NCBI GenBank assembly: GCA_024529925.1
Contig: JAFEUB010000806.1
Span: forward strand, 510,001 to 574,000
DNA length: 64,000 bases
Source of the DNA: Ophthalmolycus amberensis
Taxonomy: Eukaryota; Chordata; Actinopteri; Perciformes; Zoarcidae
Direction: 5' to 3'
Of the stretch, positions 1 to 47,403 are shown in pieces; within the stretch, counting starts at the first letter, position 1; every line of letters begins with the position of its first letter. The notes beneath the pieces were generated by a model. That model had not been told where the DNA came from. It saw only the letters and a program-made list of their open reading frames with translations, and ran no database searches. The position numbers and the translations under genes are program-made.

Positions 1-350
1 ATGGAGAAGCAGCGTTCAGTTTTTCTGGTCCACATATCTGGAACAAAGTCCCAGAAAGCTGCAGGTCTGCTGAGACCCTCAGCTCATTTAAATCAAGATT
101 GAAGACCTTTCTGTTTGCTGCTGCCTTTAATTGAACCACATTCAATTAATATATTAATCAATTTCCTGCATTTCTGCATTTTACTACTGAATTTTATTTC
201 TTACACTGTTTCTTTAATTGTTTTTAAATCTCCTTTTCTGTTGCCTTATGTTTTGATGCTTTTAATGGTTTTATGTGAAGCACTTTGAATTACCTTGTTG
301 TTGAAATGTGCTATACAAATAAACTTGCCTTGCCTTGCCTTACTACTACT
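1..350 (+). mobile_element. 3' end of an L2/CR1-type LINE
   Basis: The first about 150 nt encode, across a frame slip, the typical C-terminus of fish L2-type ORF2 (a WNK-like block, then SFKSRLKTFLF at about 87-119). The 3' UTR ends in GTGCTATACAAATAAACTTGCC-type sequence and a CCTTG/TTGCC repeat tail near 322-345. It is 5'-truncated by the window edge and lies inside an upstream transporter intron. Confidence 0.65.
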
Positions 351-820
351 ACTACTGTGATATTAAATACTATGACCAATACTACAGCTATTACTATGAC
401 TACTGATACTACGTCTTCTACTACTTCTAATTACTAATACTTCTACTACTAATAATACTTCTACTACAACTACAACTTCTACTACTACTACAAATATCAC
501 TACTACTACTACTAGCACTTATTCTAATGCTACTAATACTTCTACTAATAATACTTCTACTACAACTTATACTACTACAAATATCACCACTGATGAATTT
601 TTTTAAGCCACAGAAACTGTTCAAATATCAAAATGTTCAGCTCTTTCAGGAGAGGGGTGATATGACTTTTCATATTTGTAATCTTTAAACTCTTTGAATT
701 ATTAAGCTTTTTGCAATTTGTTTTTGAATTGGATATCTATTTTCAGCAATTTTTTCACAATTAATTTCAGTTTTCAGCATTCCAACGCATTTTCAGCAGG
801 AAATGCTTTTTCTAGTTCTT
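351..820. repeat. ACT-rich microsatellite plus dispersed repeat, copy 1
   Basis: A degenerate (ACT)n tract (about 341-590) runs into about 230 nt of unique-looking repeat sequence containing CAGAAACTGTTCAAATATC and ending TTTTCTAGTT at about 820. The same module recurs almost unchanged at about 1890-2320, and in reverse orientation at about 35400-36360 and partly at 37030-37260. It is a dispersed fish repeat of unknown class. Confidence 0.6.
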
Positions 821-1766
821 TCTTCTCTCTCTCTCTCACTCATTCTTTCTTCTCTCTCACTCACTCATTCTTTCTTCTCTCTCTCTCTCACTCATTCTTT
901 CTTCTCTCTCTCTCTCTCTCACACATTCTTTCTTCTCTCTCTCTCTCTCACTCATTCTTTCTTCTCTCTCTCTCACTCATTCTTTCCTCTCTCTCTCTCA
1001 CTCATTCTTTCTTCTCTCTCTCTCACTCATTCTTTCTTCTCTCTCTCTCTCACTCATTCTTTCTTCTCTCTCTCTCTCACTCATTCTTTCTTCTCTCTCT
1101 CTCTCACTCATTCTTTCTTCTCTCTCTCTCTCACTCATTCTTTCTTCTCTCTCTCTCTCACTCATTCTTTCTTCTCTCTCTCTCTCACTCATTCTTTCTT
1201 CTCTCTCTCTCTCACTCATTCTTTCTTCTCTCTCTCTCTCACTCATTCTTTCTTCTCTCTCTCTCTCACTCATTCTTTCTTCTCTCTCTCTCTCTCACTC
1301 ATTCTTTCTTCTCTCTCTCTCTCTCTCTCTCTCTCACTCACTCACTCATTCTTTTCTCTCTCTCTCACTCACTCACTCATTCTTTTCTCTCTCTCTCTCT
1401 CACTCACTCATTCTTTCTTCTCTCTCTCTCTCTCATTCTTTCTTCTCTCTCTCTCACTCACTTTATTCTCTCTCTCTCTCTCTCATTCTTTCCTCTCTCT
1501 CTCTCATTCTTTCTTCTCTCTCTCTCACTCACTTTATTCTCTCTCTCTCTCTCATTCTTTCTTCTCTCTCTCTCACTCTCTTTCTTCTCTCTCTCACTCA
1601 CTCATTCTTTCTTCTCCCTCTCTCTCTCACTCATTCTTTCTTCTCTCTCTCTCTCTCTCTCACTCACTCATTCTTTCTTCTCCCTCTCTCTCTCACTCAT
1701 TCTTTCTTCTCTCTCTCTCTCTCTCACTCATTCTTTCTTCTCTCTCTCTCTCTCTCACTCATTCTT

Positions 1767-1805
<39 letters not shown>

Positions 1806-1885
1806 ACTCACTCACTCATTCTTTTCTCTCTCTCACTCACTCACTCATTCTTTCTTCTCTCTCTCTCTCACTCACTCACTCACTC
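821..1885. repeat. CT-rich minisatellite, 27-nt core unit
   Basis: Over 1 kb built from CTCTCTCT plus CACTCATTCTTTCTT blocks. From about 1000 to 1275 the unit is a regular 27 nt repeated about ten times; elsewhere its length drifts. The unit is a multiple of three and lacks stops, so long Ser/Leu/Phe/His ORFs on + and Ser/Glu/Arg ORFs on - arise by chance. Not a gene. Confidence 0.9.
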
Positions 1886-2320
1886 ATTCAACACTACAAA
1901 TATCACTACTGCTACAAATAGTACTTATTCTAATGCAACTAATACTTCTACTACTAATAATACTTCTACTACAACTTCTACTACTACTACAAATATCACA
2001 ACTACTACTACTAGTACTTATTCTAATGCTACTAATACTTCTACTAATAATACTTCTACTACAACTTATACTACTACAAATATCACCACTGATGAATTTT
2101 TTTAAGCCACAGAAACTGTTCAAATATCAAAATGTTCAGCTCTTTCAGGAGAGGGGTGATATGACTTTTCATATTTGTAATCTTTAAACTTTTTGAATTA
2201 TTAAGCTTTTTGCAATTTGTTTTTGAATTGGATATCTATTTTCAGCAATGTTTTTGCGATTAATTTCAGTTTTCAGCATTCCAACGCATTTTCAGCAGGA
2301 AATGCTTTTTCTAGTTTCAT
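1886..2320. repeat. ACT-rich microsatellite plus dispersed repeat, copy 2
   Basis: A direct repeat of the 351-820 module with only a few mismatches (for example ACTCTTTGAA against ACTTTTTGAA, and AATTTTTTCACAATT against AATGTTTTTGCGATT). It brackets the CT minisatellite on its right side. Confidence 0.7.
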
Positions 2321-2760
2321 ACAGTAACCTGTACTAGTCATTCATTCAAATATCATCCTGCATACAGTAACCTCTACTAGTACTAGTCATTCATTTCATA
2401 CAGTAACCTGTATTAGTACTAGTCATTCATTCAAACATCATCCTTCACACAGTAACCTGTACTTTTACTAGTCGTTCATTCAAACATCATCCTTCATACA
2501 GTAACCTGTACTTTTACTAGTCGTTCATTCAAACATCATCCTTCATACAGTAACCTGTACTAGTACTAGTCATTCATTCAAACATCATCCTTCATACAGT
2601 AACCTGTACTAGTCATTCATTCAAACATCATCCTTCATACAGTAACCTGTACTAGTACTAGTCATTCATTACATACATCATCCTTCATACAGTAACCTGT
2701 ACTAGTCATTCATTCAAACATCATCCTTCATACAGTAACCTGTACCAGTCATTAATTTCA
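2321..2760. repeat. Tandem array, CATACAGTAACCTGTACTAG units
   Basis: About eight to nine imperfect units of roughly 40-60 nt, each containing CATACAGTAACCTGTACT, one or two ACTAGT palindromes and CATTCATTCAAACATCATCC. Length variation comes from gain or loss of TAGTACTAG blocks. It is an intronic minisatellite. From 2761 to 3501 I see only AT-rich intron with a short TAGGGCTGCAACT MITE-like fragment near 2807. Confidence 0.75.
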
Positions 2761-3501
2761 TACATCGCCCCGATCATGATTGTGATCCTGTTGCCGTTAT
2801 AAAGTAGGGCTGCAACTTACTACCATTTTGATTATCTTAATTAGCTATGAGCTTTTAAATTATTATTTTTTGCGGCAATTCTATGAGTACTACCGTTCTG
2901 TTGTCTTTGCTTTTTTTGGCTCTAGCAAGCTACAATATCGGCGAAGCTCTTCAGAGGCTGCATTATTGCAGTGAGCTCACGCAGAAGGCTTAACTATTGG
3001 AGAGATGGAGAGTAAGTGTTGTTAGTTACTTTCTGATAACCATAGCTGTGAGCCAGCCGCAGCCAACTACAGTTAGCCGAAGGCTAAAATCTTCGCAACA
3101 TTTCTCTCCATCTCTTAAACGCTCCACCAATATTTTCAGTAATCTTTGTTGTTACCAATGCTGTAACTTTTCCTGCAGGATATTCCGCCATTGCATTGGA
3201 TGACAGTACAATATGCTGAAAGGTTTTTATGTTGTTGTTTTTTCTAACGATGGCAAGAATGAATGGCCTACCCCGGCTTTAAAGGACTCGGACAACGATC
3301 AAGGGCAAAACTAATTGATTGAGACAGATTGTGTCAGACTGGTTGAGAATTTAGTTTTTTGACATCTGTTTATGGTAATACTGTACAGTAGTTTTGAAGG
3401 TTCGTCAATAATTATAAAAGTGAGCAGTAAATATTTAATAAAAAATAGAACAGGTATCACCTTTACACACAGGCATGTAATATCTGTGTGGATGTATGCA
3501 G

Positions 3502-19606
<16,105 letters not shown>

Positions 19607-21540
19607 AGCAGGAGGTGCCTCTTCTTGTTCAGCTGCTCCTCTGAGCTCCTCCCAGGTCATCTGGCTCCACGGTGTGGAGTTCCTGAGATAAATTGGGGGA
19701 TTGTTACGATTTAGAGTGTTTGACTATTTAAGCAAGGGCGTTGTTGAGAACAACGGGTTTGGTCTGAGCTGCTCCACCACACACTTCAGTTGTACTACAC
19801 AATTCTATTCTGCCTGTCCCAAACAAACCTGATTCTTTCTGTTAGCCCAGGTCATATCGCCCTTTATTACATAATCCCGCCCCTTTCATGTACTTTTACT
19901 GCCATTTCTGCCATGAACCAGTGGACAAGTTCTAACAAGGGACATACTGAATTTGGCTTTTATTTTGCTAGAGCATTATATCTGTGCTGGAGCAAGGAAG
20001 GGGAGTTTTACTTCTATACAGACAGAATTCCCTGCAGTCTGTCTTATAAACAGTTCTCTTCTGGTTGTGGTAACCAGTGCTGAGGTCAGTAGAGGACAAA
20101 GAGGCTGTTGTCCAGCAAGTACAAAATCCTATAGTGCCAAAGACTGCCCTCAAACATCTGTTATTTTTTAGATGCAGATTTGAAACATGAGCACTGATTT
20201 GAGAAGCAGGTACATACACAACGCATTCAAATGGACTTTTGGATGTTCTTATTGTTTGACCAAACAAGTTGCAGTTAAGACTAAGTGAGAAATTCCTGCC
20301 TCACAAATGCTTCGTCCAAATTCTATACCTCATCCAAAGTGTATACAGTATGTTCTGTATACTAATCTTTTGTAGTATGTTTTTTTTAGTTGGTAATTAA
20401 GAAATCAACTCACTTCATTTTATACTTACAGGAAATAATGCCAACAGGAAATGACACAATCTGCAGCCTACACTCAGTTTAACTGATACACCACTGTTGT
20501 ACAGTATATTTTCTCATTCTAAGGAACATATTAAATATCTGGGCTGCACAGTGGTGTGGCAGCCCTTCTATGTGGAGTTTGCATGTTCTCCTCCTGGATG
20601 AACCCTGCCTTCGCCCACTGTCAGCTGGGATTGGCTCCCCCCCGGATAGATGGATATAAAATATCTCCAGGCTTATCTTTTAAGCAAGTGATTTACAATT
20701 AGTAAGCAGTATGGAACTGGGACACCGCGAATGCTTTGACCAAACAAAGCTAGCTAAAAGGATAGAGGGCATTCCACTTGGTTTGCTCAGTTGAATGTAA
20801 GATCATCAGGAGTGTTTGAGCCTTCCTTTCAGAGCGTCATTAGGAGGATGCAGGTGTGCCAGCTGATTGGTCAGAAACGGCAGTTCCACTGAGGATGTCA
20901 CAAACTCAGGCAGTGGTGGTTGGTAACATCAACACATAAATCACAACAAAACTACAAGCGCACAAACTGTTGGATAGATTCCACTTGACTGTTACTTTTC
21001 GTCCAGCACTGACAGTTTATTTATTGTGTTCTTTCAGCAAAAGCTTTACATTTATGTGTTCATGCAAACTGTTTATTAGGTTAGAGGCTCTACTCATGTA
21101 ATACATTTTTACTATTGCATATTTGTATTTTGTTGATACAAAACAACACTCTGTTGTTCTGGGTTGTATTTGAGTGAAACTCTAATGAGGTCACAATGTG
21201 CTGAATGTACACCAAATAGACATTATACTCTTTTTATGTTCATTTTGTTTTTATGTACACATTAAATATATTTAAAATGTTTACAGTTGGCATGTCACGC
21301 CTCAAACAAATAGATGCATGCCAACAAGTTAAAAAATAAAACATATGTTGTCAAAGTCTGACTTAAGCTCTCAAAGCAGTTTTTCAATTTATTTGACACA
21401 GATTTATTTCTTTGCATTGCTTTATTTGTGTTTGAGTTATTTTAGTGAATATATTCACTTGAATGATCATTTTATAAAGGTACTGTGTAAACAGCTCTTG
21501 AAATGACATGAAGAAATAAATCTCAGTTTCTAGTGTGCAC
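19607..21540. other. Transporter 3' UTR and downstream region
   Basis: Probable 3' UTR after the TGA at 19604-19606. No poly(A) signal stands out close by; candidates are AATAAA at 21335-21340 and 21515-21520, which would mean a UTR of about 1.7-1.9 kb. A fragment near 20545-20655 (GTGGAGTTTGCATGTTCTCC, then TCAGCTGGGATTGGCTCC, then GGATAGATGGAT) is the abundant fish/vertebrate short repeat with that signature. No further gene seen. Confidence 0.5.
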
Positions 21541-21704
21541 TAGGAACAGTTTCATGCCCATAGATAATTAATGTCAAAAGAAATAATGTATTTGTCTTGA
21601 AAAAAACAGAACTGCAGAAATGAAATGCGTGTTTTGAAGAATACCAAATAAATGATAACTTGGTTATAGACGGAGGAAACTATATTGTCATTATGGACCT
21701 CAGT

Positions 21705-23245
21705 ATATAGATAGATAGATAGATAGATGTAAACTTTATTTATCCCCAGGGGGAAATTCGTTTGTTTCAGCAGCAATTTACAGAGTAAAATATAACATAT
21801 GGAATGCACAATATCTACAGTACAATAAAATAACAGAGCAGATATTGAATTGAAGGAATAGATTAATAAAAAATAAGCTAGAATAGAAAATAGAAATGCA
21901 CAGTATATACCATGAAAATAGTGGTATTAATTAAATAAAATTAGCAACTAGTAAACTAAACAACCTGGACAGTAGAGCCAGGATCACCAACAACAAGCAA
22001 CAGCCGTGTAGCGTTGTAGTCATGTGAAGGACGACGATCTGGCCCGAGGTGTTTTATTATAAAGTCTAATGGCAGTGGGCAGGAATGTTTTTCTGAATCT
22101 GTCCTTGTGACAGCGGAGCTGGATCAGTCTGTTGGAGAAAGTGCTCCTCTGTCCCTGCAGTAGGTGGTGGAGAGGGTGGTCCTGGTTATCCAATATGGAT
22201 AATAGTTTCTTCAGTGTCCTCCTCTCCACCACCTCTTCCAGATAGTCTTGTTTGCAGCCAATGATGGAGCCGGCCTTCTTAACTAGTTTGTTAAGTCTGT
22301 TGGTGTCTCCGGCTCCAATGCTGCTCCCCCAGCAGACTACGGCGAAGTACAGTGCACTGGCCACAACAGACTGATAGAACATCTCCAACATCTTGCTGCA
22401 CACGTTGAAGGATCGAAGTTTCCTCAAGAAAAAGAGTCGACTCATCCCCTTCTTGTACACAGCGTTGATGTTGGTCTTCCAGTTCAGTCTGCTGTCGATG
22501 GAGACACCCAGGTACTTGTACTCCTCCACCATGTCCACATCCTCTCCCAGAACTCTCAGCGGTTGTGGAGCCGTCGTCTTCCTCCTGAAGTCGACCACCA
22601 TCTCTCTGGTCTTGGCCACGTTCAGACGCAGGTGATTTCTACCGGCCCACTCCACAAAGTCATCCACTACTGCCCTGTACTCCTCCTCCCGTCCGTCCCT
22701 TATACACCCGACCACTGCAGAGTCATCAGAGAACTTCTGCAGATGGCATGACACAGAGTTGTACTGGAAGTCAGTGGTGTACAAGGTGAACAGGAAGGGA
22801 GACAGAACAGTTCCCTGTGGGGCTCCAATATCACTGACCACCGTATCAGACAGCACACGGCCCAATCGGACAAACTGTGGTCTGCCTGTGAGGTAGTCAG
22901 TGATCCAGGAGACGGTGGACGCGTTCACCCGCAGCTTCTCACTCAGCAGCACTGGCTGGATGGTGTTGAATGCACTGGAGAAATCAAAGAAAGTGATTCT
23001 CACAGAGCCACCGGATCCATCCAGGTGCGACTGAGCTCGCTGCAGCAGGTAGATGATGGCGTCGTCCACCCCCACACGAGGCTGGTATGCAAATTGCAGA
23101 GGGTCCAGTGAGGATTTCACCTGCGGCCGGAGGCGGGCCAAGACCAGCCTCTCCAGCACCTTCATCACATGGGATGTGAGGGCAACTGGTCGGTAGTCAT
23201 TGAGGCCAGATGGTGTCGTCTTCTTCGGTACAGGAACCAGTACCT
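21705..23245 (-). mobile_element. 5'-truncated Rex1-like non-LTR retrotransposon
   Basis: Antisense reverse-transcriptase ORF 22020-23168 (382 aa), open a little further upstream to about 23240 (PSGLNDYRPVALTSH). Motifs: FFDFSSAFNTIQP, GAPQGTVLSPFLFTLYTTDF, then FSDDSAVVGC where FADD or YADD is usual, and VAKTREMVVDF. The 3' UTR on the - strand ends GGGGATAAATAAAGTTTAC followed by an ATCT microsatellite (21707-21728 on +). No stops interrupt 382 codons, so insertion is fairly recent. The class assignment rests on the motifs and tail. Confidence 0.8.
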
Positions 23246-23570
23246 AACTGATATAGAAATCACTGCTTTGCATTGCTGTCATCACTTTATCTTGTGAAGC
23301 CATTCATCACGTTCTGCTTCCATTTTGAATACATGTTACTACACAAGCATCATTATTTTTCTTTCTTGTGGCTAAGTTAACCTGCACATACAAGAAACAA
23401 TTCAAGGTGCACAAGTAACTGGTTTAAAGGTCTCACCACAAACTTTTAGTTCACATTTTTACTAATGGGAATAATATGTCTACAATCTTTGTGGACATAT
23501 GTGTATGTAACTTCAGGAGCTGCAGGTATTTTATTCAATTTATTTAAAAAAAATCATTTATCTCTAAGCC

Positions 23571-24710
23571 GGCGTTTCTCAGATTGGAGTCAGACGAGGA
23601 GAAAATGTGATGTGATCTTCGCAATAGAACATCTTTGATGTGTCGAGTCTTGGCCAATCAGCATTAAGATGTCTACAGCGTCTTCATTTCCCTCCGTTAA
23701 AGTTTAAGTTACGTTATGTTCCGTTACCGTTCATACTTGCTGGGTTAAGTTAACGTCCACTACATGCGGAACTTTATCGACTGTTAACGTTCGTCATTAT
23801 CGCGATTTAGGAGGAAAAAACGTAACGTGATGAAACATGCAGCCCCCCCCGTGTTCCGGTTCAGTTCACGCGTTCACTCACTAACGTTAAATCCGAACAC
23901 CGGCGCATCTGGTGGCAGGTTGTTTTTTAACTCAAAGTAGAATGAGGCGATTTCGTGGTCATAAAAACGTTTAAGATAACGAAACATGAGGCCCAGATAC
24001 TGATGAGATGAGGTCAAAGAGCTTCAGGGAGAGGAGGCTGGTTGTGTAGCGCAGCTGAGCTGTGAGTGGAGCTCGGTCTGGATAAAGGTGGAGGTCTAAA
24101 CAGACGTGAGTACAGCTTCCCGCTGTCAGTGTTTTAAATACATTGATAAGGCAGCGTATGCTAAATGCAGCCTCTGCGCCAAGGAGATGAACTACAGCAA
24201 CAAGGTCTCACGTGCCCTCTCATCACACTCTCATCGCACGTTCACTGTAATGACCACAGCCAGTGTACTAACAGTCCCAACAGTCCCACATTGCTCTCAA
24301 GAACCCTGAAGTAATGAGAGGGTTACGGTGCCTGTTCATTTCAGCAGGTTGCTAATGCAGAGGAGTGTATAGATCACAGCTATTATTTTACTCTTGATAA
24401 GCTACCTTAGCCAGAGTAGATTATCATTTTCATTTCAATAATTTAACTGGATTGAATGCATATTAATTGCAAATAGAAGATAGGCCACAATTCTAACAGC
24501 TTTATAGTAATAGAAGTTAATATGATGACATACAGTGGAAGTTAATAGTAACCCGTACAGTAACGGATCAATGAAAACGAATCACTTTATTTTGTACAGG
24601 CGATGGTTAGCGCTACTCTTGTATATCTTTGTTTTTATATGACAAACTTTTGAAAATGAGACCTCTGTCTCAATGGATTTTGTCTAAATAATGGTGAATA
24701 ATAATAACCA
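23571..24710 (+). mobile_element. hAT element, family copy B, with BED finger trace
   Basis: Starts with CGGCGTTTCTCAGATTGGAG, matching the inverted end of copy C at 46138-46152. ORF 24106-24309 has FKYIDKAAYAKCSLCAKEMN followed by SRALSSHSH, a C-x2-C BED finger of hAT transposases. The body matches copy A from 23840 on. Its segment near 23700-23715 (AAGTTTAAGTTACGTTA) preserves the TTAA site that is occupied by piggyBac in copy C. Confidence 0.7.
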
Positions 24711-25037
24711 GTCGGGCTTGGTTATGCATATTTTGAATACATATTAATTAATTATAATTAAACATGGTCAAGTCATATTCAGGTGATACATTCCAGGCAG
24801 GCTCTATAATTATGCGTTAGTAACATGATATGGCCAATTTTAATGCAAGGGCCTCTTTAATTGTATTTTGAATGCTTAAAATCTAAAGATGATAAATTGA
24901 AAAATCACCTTTGTTTTATTTATTTGAATTGCCTATCTTTGTAATTTTGTAGACATATGTCTTTTGATAATAAGATATAAATCAGATTTTGCGGAGAAAT
25001 CAGCGGAAGACACGGCGGTGATGTGACTGCGCACTGA

Positions 25038-25229
25038 ACTATGTTTCCCAGCAGTCTTTGTCGTCCGGTGCGAGGGGAAGTAAGGAAGATGGCGGCGTTT
25101 GGTGGAATGGAGATACGGGTGCCTTTCTAAATCTGCAAAAAAAAGCAGTTATTGCTGTATGTTAGCTGTTGGTTAAATGTAATGCAAGAAGTTGGCTTTG
25201 ATCAGAGACTGCAGATCACCGGATTACAG
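25038..25229 (+). promoter_or_regulatory. scaf1: scaf1 promoter/first non-coding exon with uORF
   Basis: A TATA-less housekeeping-type start region. ACTATGTTTCCCAGCAG at 25038-25054 resembles the ACTACAnnTCCC core-promoter motif, and AAGATGGCGGCG at 25086-25097 is a YY1-type initiator element. The ATG inside the YY1 motif (25089) opens a 13-codon upstream ORF ending at the TAA at 25128-25130; if transcribed it could reduce scaf1 translation. The exon appears to end at 25229 before GTAAAG. The exact transcription start cannot be read from sequence alone. Confidence 0.6.
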
Positions 25230-26479
25230 GTAAAGCATTACACAGCCCGTCTCTGCCTTCAGCTAACGTTAGCTACTGTGCGGAAACATCAGTGAAGCTA
25301 GCTAGCTAACGCTCACTGATGCCTGCTGCTGACATAACCTCACAGAGGGTGTACGTTAGCTAACGTTACGTCTTTTATAAACTAAATCCTATGTAGCTAT
25401 GAGCATCGACAAAACAAAGATGTTCAATGTGACAGCCAGGAGCGGTACGTTAACCCTGAAGCCTCCACAGTTGGCTAGTGAGTACACATCGTTAACGTCA
25501 CAGCAAAATGTGTAACGGTAGGCCTAACGTTCCTTCTGTCTTCTCCATCAACAACAGCAACAAAATACACAGGCACTGAGACAGTGAACGGTACACTTAA
25601 AAATAGATTTGTACAAGCTTAACATGAGATAATATAATGAATTAAATGGGCTGTAAGGTAACGTTAATGTGATACTTTAAATACAAATTCTAAAAGTTGT
25701 TTTACTTTGTTATAGTCATATAGTGTTTCTTTCTTAAAACAAACAATGCAGATGATGAAGAAATAAAAGATTGTAATTTTATGGTTTAAAAAAATGTCAT
25801 TAGCTAGTCGTTGTAATGATGTAATCTAAACTGTTTATGGCTATTGTAAACCGTTCATAATGCCCTCTAATATCTATTTATGACCATCATTGTTCCTTCA
25901 AACAACTGGATTTATTCAAGTTTCTCACCAACACTACATTTTACAAGATTACATTTGAACACATAACATCATAATTTATCTTTGCCCAATACTCATTTTC
26001 ACTGAACAGAGCCTGAACGCATCATAATGCAACTGAACAGAACCTTCGGTCTCCTGTCAATTTAGACTGATTGGTTGTTTACAATGTAACATGATCAGAG
26101 ACTAGAAAAGCATACATGATGTCCTGATCACATATTTTACTGAATGTCGGTGGATAACAATGTCAGTAAAACTTTGTTTCACACTGATGGTTAAGATAAA
26201 CTGTGTAATTAATCCACGGTTCACATGCGCGCTCCTGTGAGGGCGATCCGTACGGATCACGGATCAACAGTGGTCCGTTACACCACTAGTTGTAATTTAT
26301 CCAAATTAACCAGCTATATCCCAGCAAAATCATTCTCGCACCTTTAAAGTGATCACAAAGACCACAGGCTGCTTTTGCCTCTGTGTTCTCAAGATTTCCA
26401 GTAGATTGTCATGGTAAGATAAAGACTGCATGTGTCCTGTCCTTTCTAATAGGTTTATTCCTGGATTCCATCTTTCCAG
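25230..26479. other. scaf1: scaf1 intron 1
   Basis: AT-rich, with many TAACGTTA and GCTAGCTA motifs near the 5' end (25260-25370). The best acceptor before the large exon is TCTTTCCAG at 26471-26479. No conserved N-terminal coding exon was recognised. A short ORF at 25399 looks like chance. Confidence 0.5.
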
Positions 26480-26539
26480 CGTGGCGACCATCCTCCAGGA
26501 CCCACTGTCTGACTCCTGCTCCCCTAGTTTTCCTGGCCC

Positions 26540-47134
<20,595 letters not shown>

Positions 47135-47397
47135 TACTTAAAACATGTCCTCCCACCGCCTTCTGCTCAAGTCCTGGGCAATCCACTGATTGTTTTTATC
47201 TATTGTTTTTTTTTGTTGTTTTCATAGCCCACCTTGTCTATGCTTTAAAGTGATCTTCTGGAAGCCTCTCCCCTTATCTCTATGATCTCACTGTAAATAT
47301 GTCTCCCATAGAAAATGTATTATGTATTCATGTCCAGGATGTGGATGCTGTCATGCACAGCTGTGTGATCTAATACAGTCCAGTACACCAACCCTGC

Positions 47398-47403
47398 AAT
47401 AAA
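47398..47403 (+). terminator. scaf1: scaf1 polyadenylation signal
   Basis: A canonical AATAAA lies 264 nt after the scaf1 stop codon, followed by T- and GT-rich sequence (TTTTGTTGACTGTGTCC) suited to cleavage-factor binding. The 3' UTR would be about 290 nt. Confidence 0.75.

Noticed and set aside
718..2187. Long Ser/Leu/Phe/His-rich ORF (489 aa) and its overlapping partners
   Set aside because: Pure translation of the CT minisatellite. No domain, no splice or start context.
2321..2760. CRISPR-like array
   Set aside because: Eukaryotic minisatellite: units abut without unique spacers, and length varies by palindrome slippage.
25399..25520. Short ORF starting MSIDKTKMFN in scaf1 intron 1
   Set aside because: No resemblance to SCAF1 or any family I know, and no convincing acceptor in front of it.
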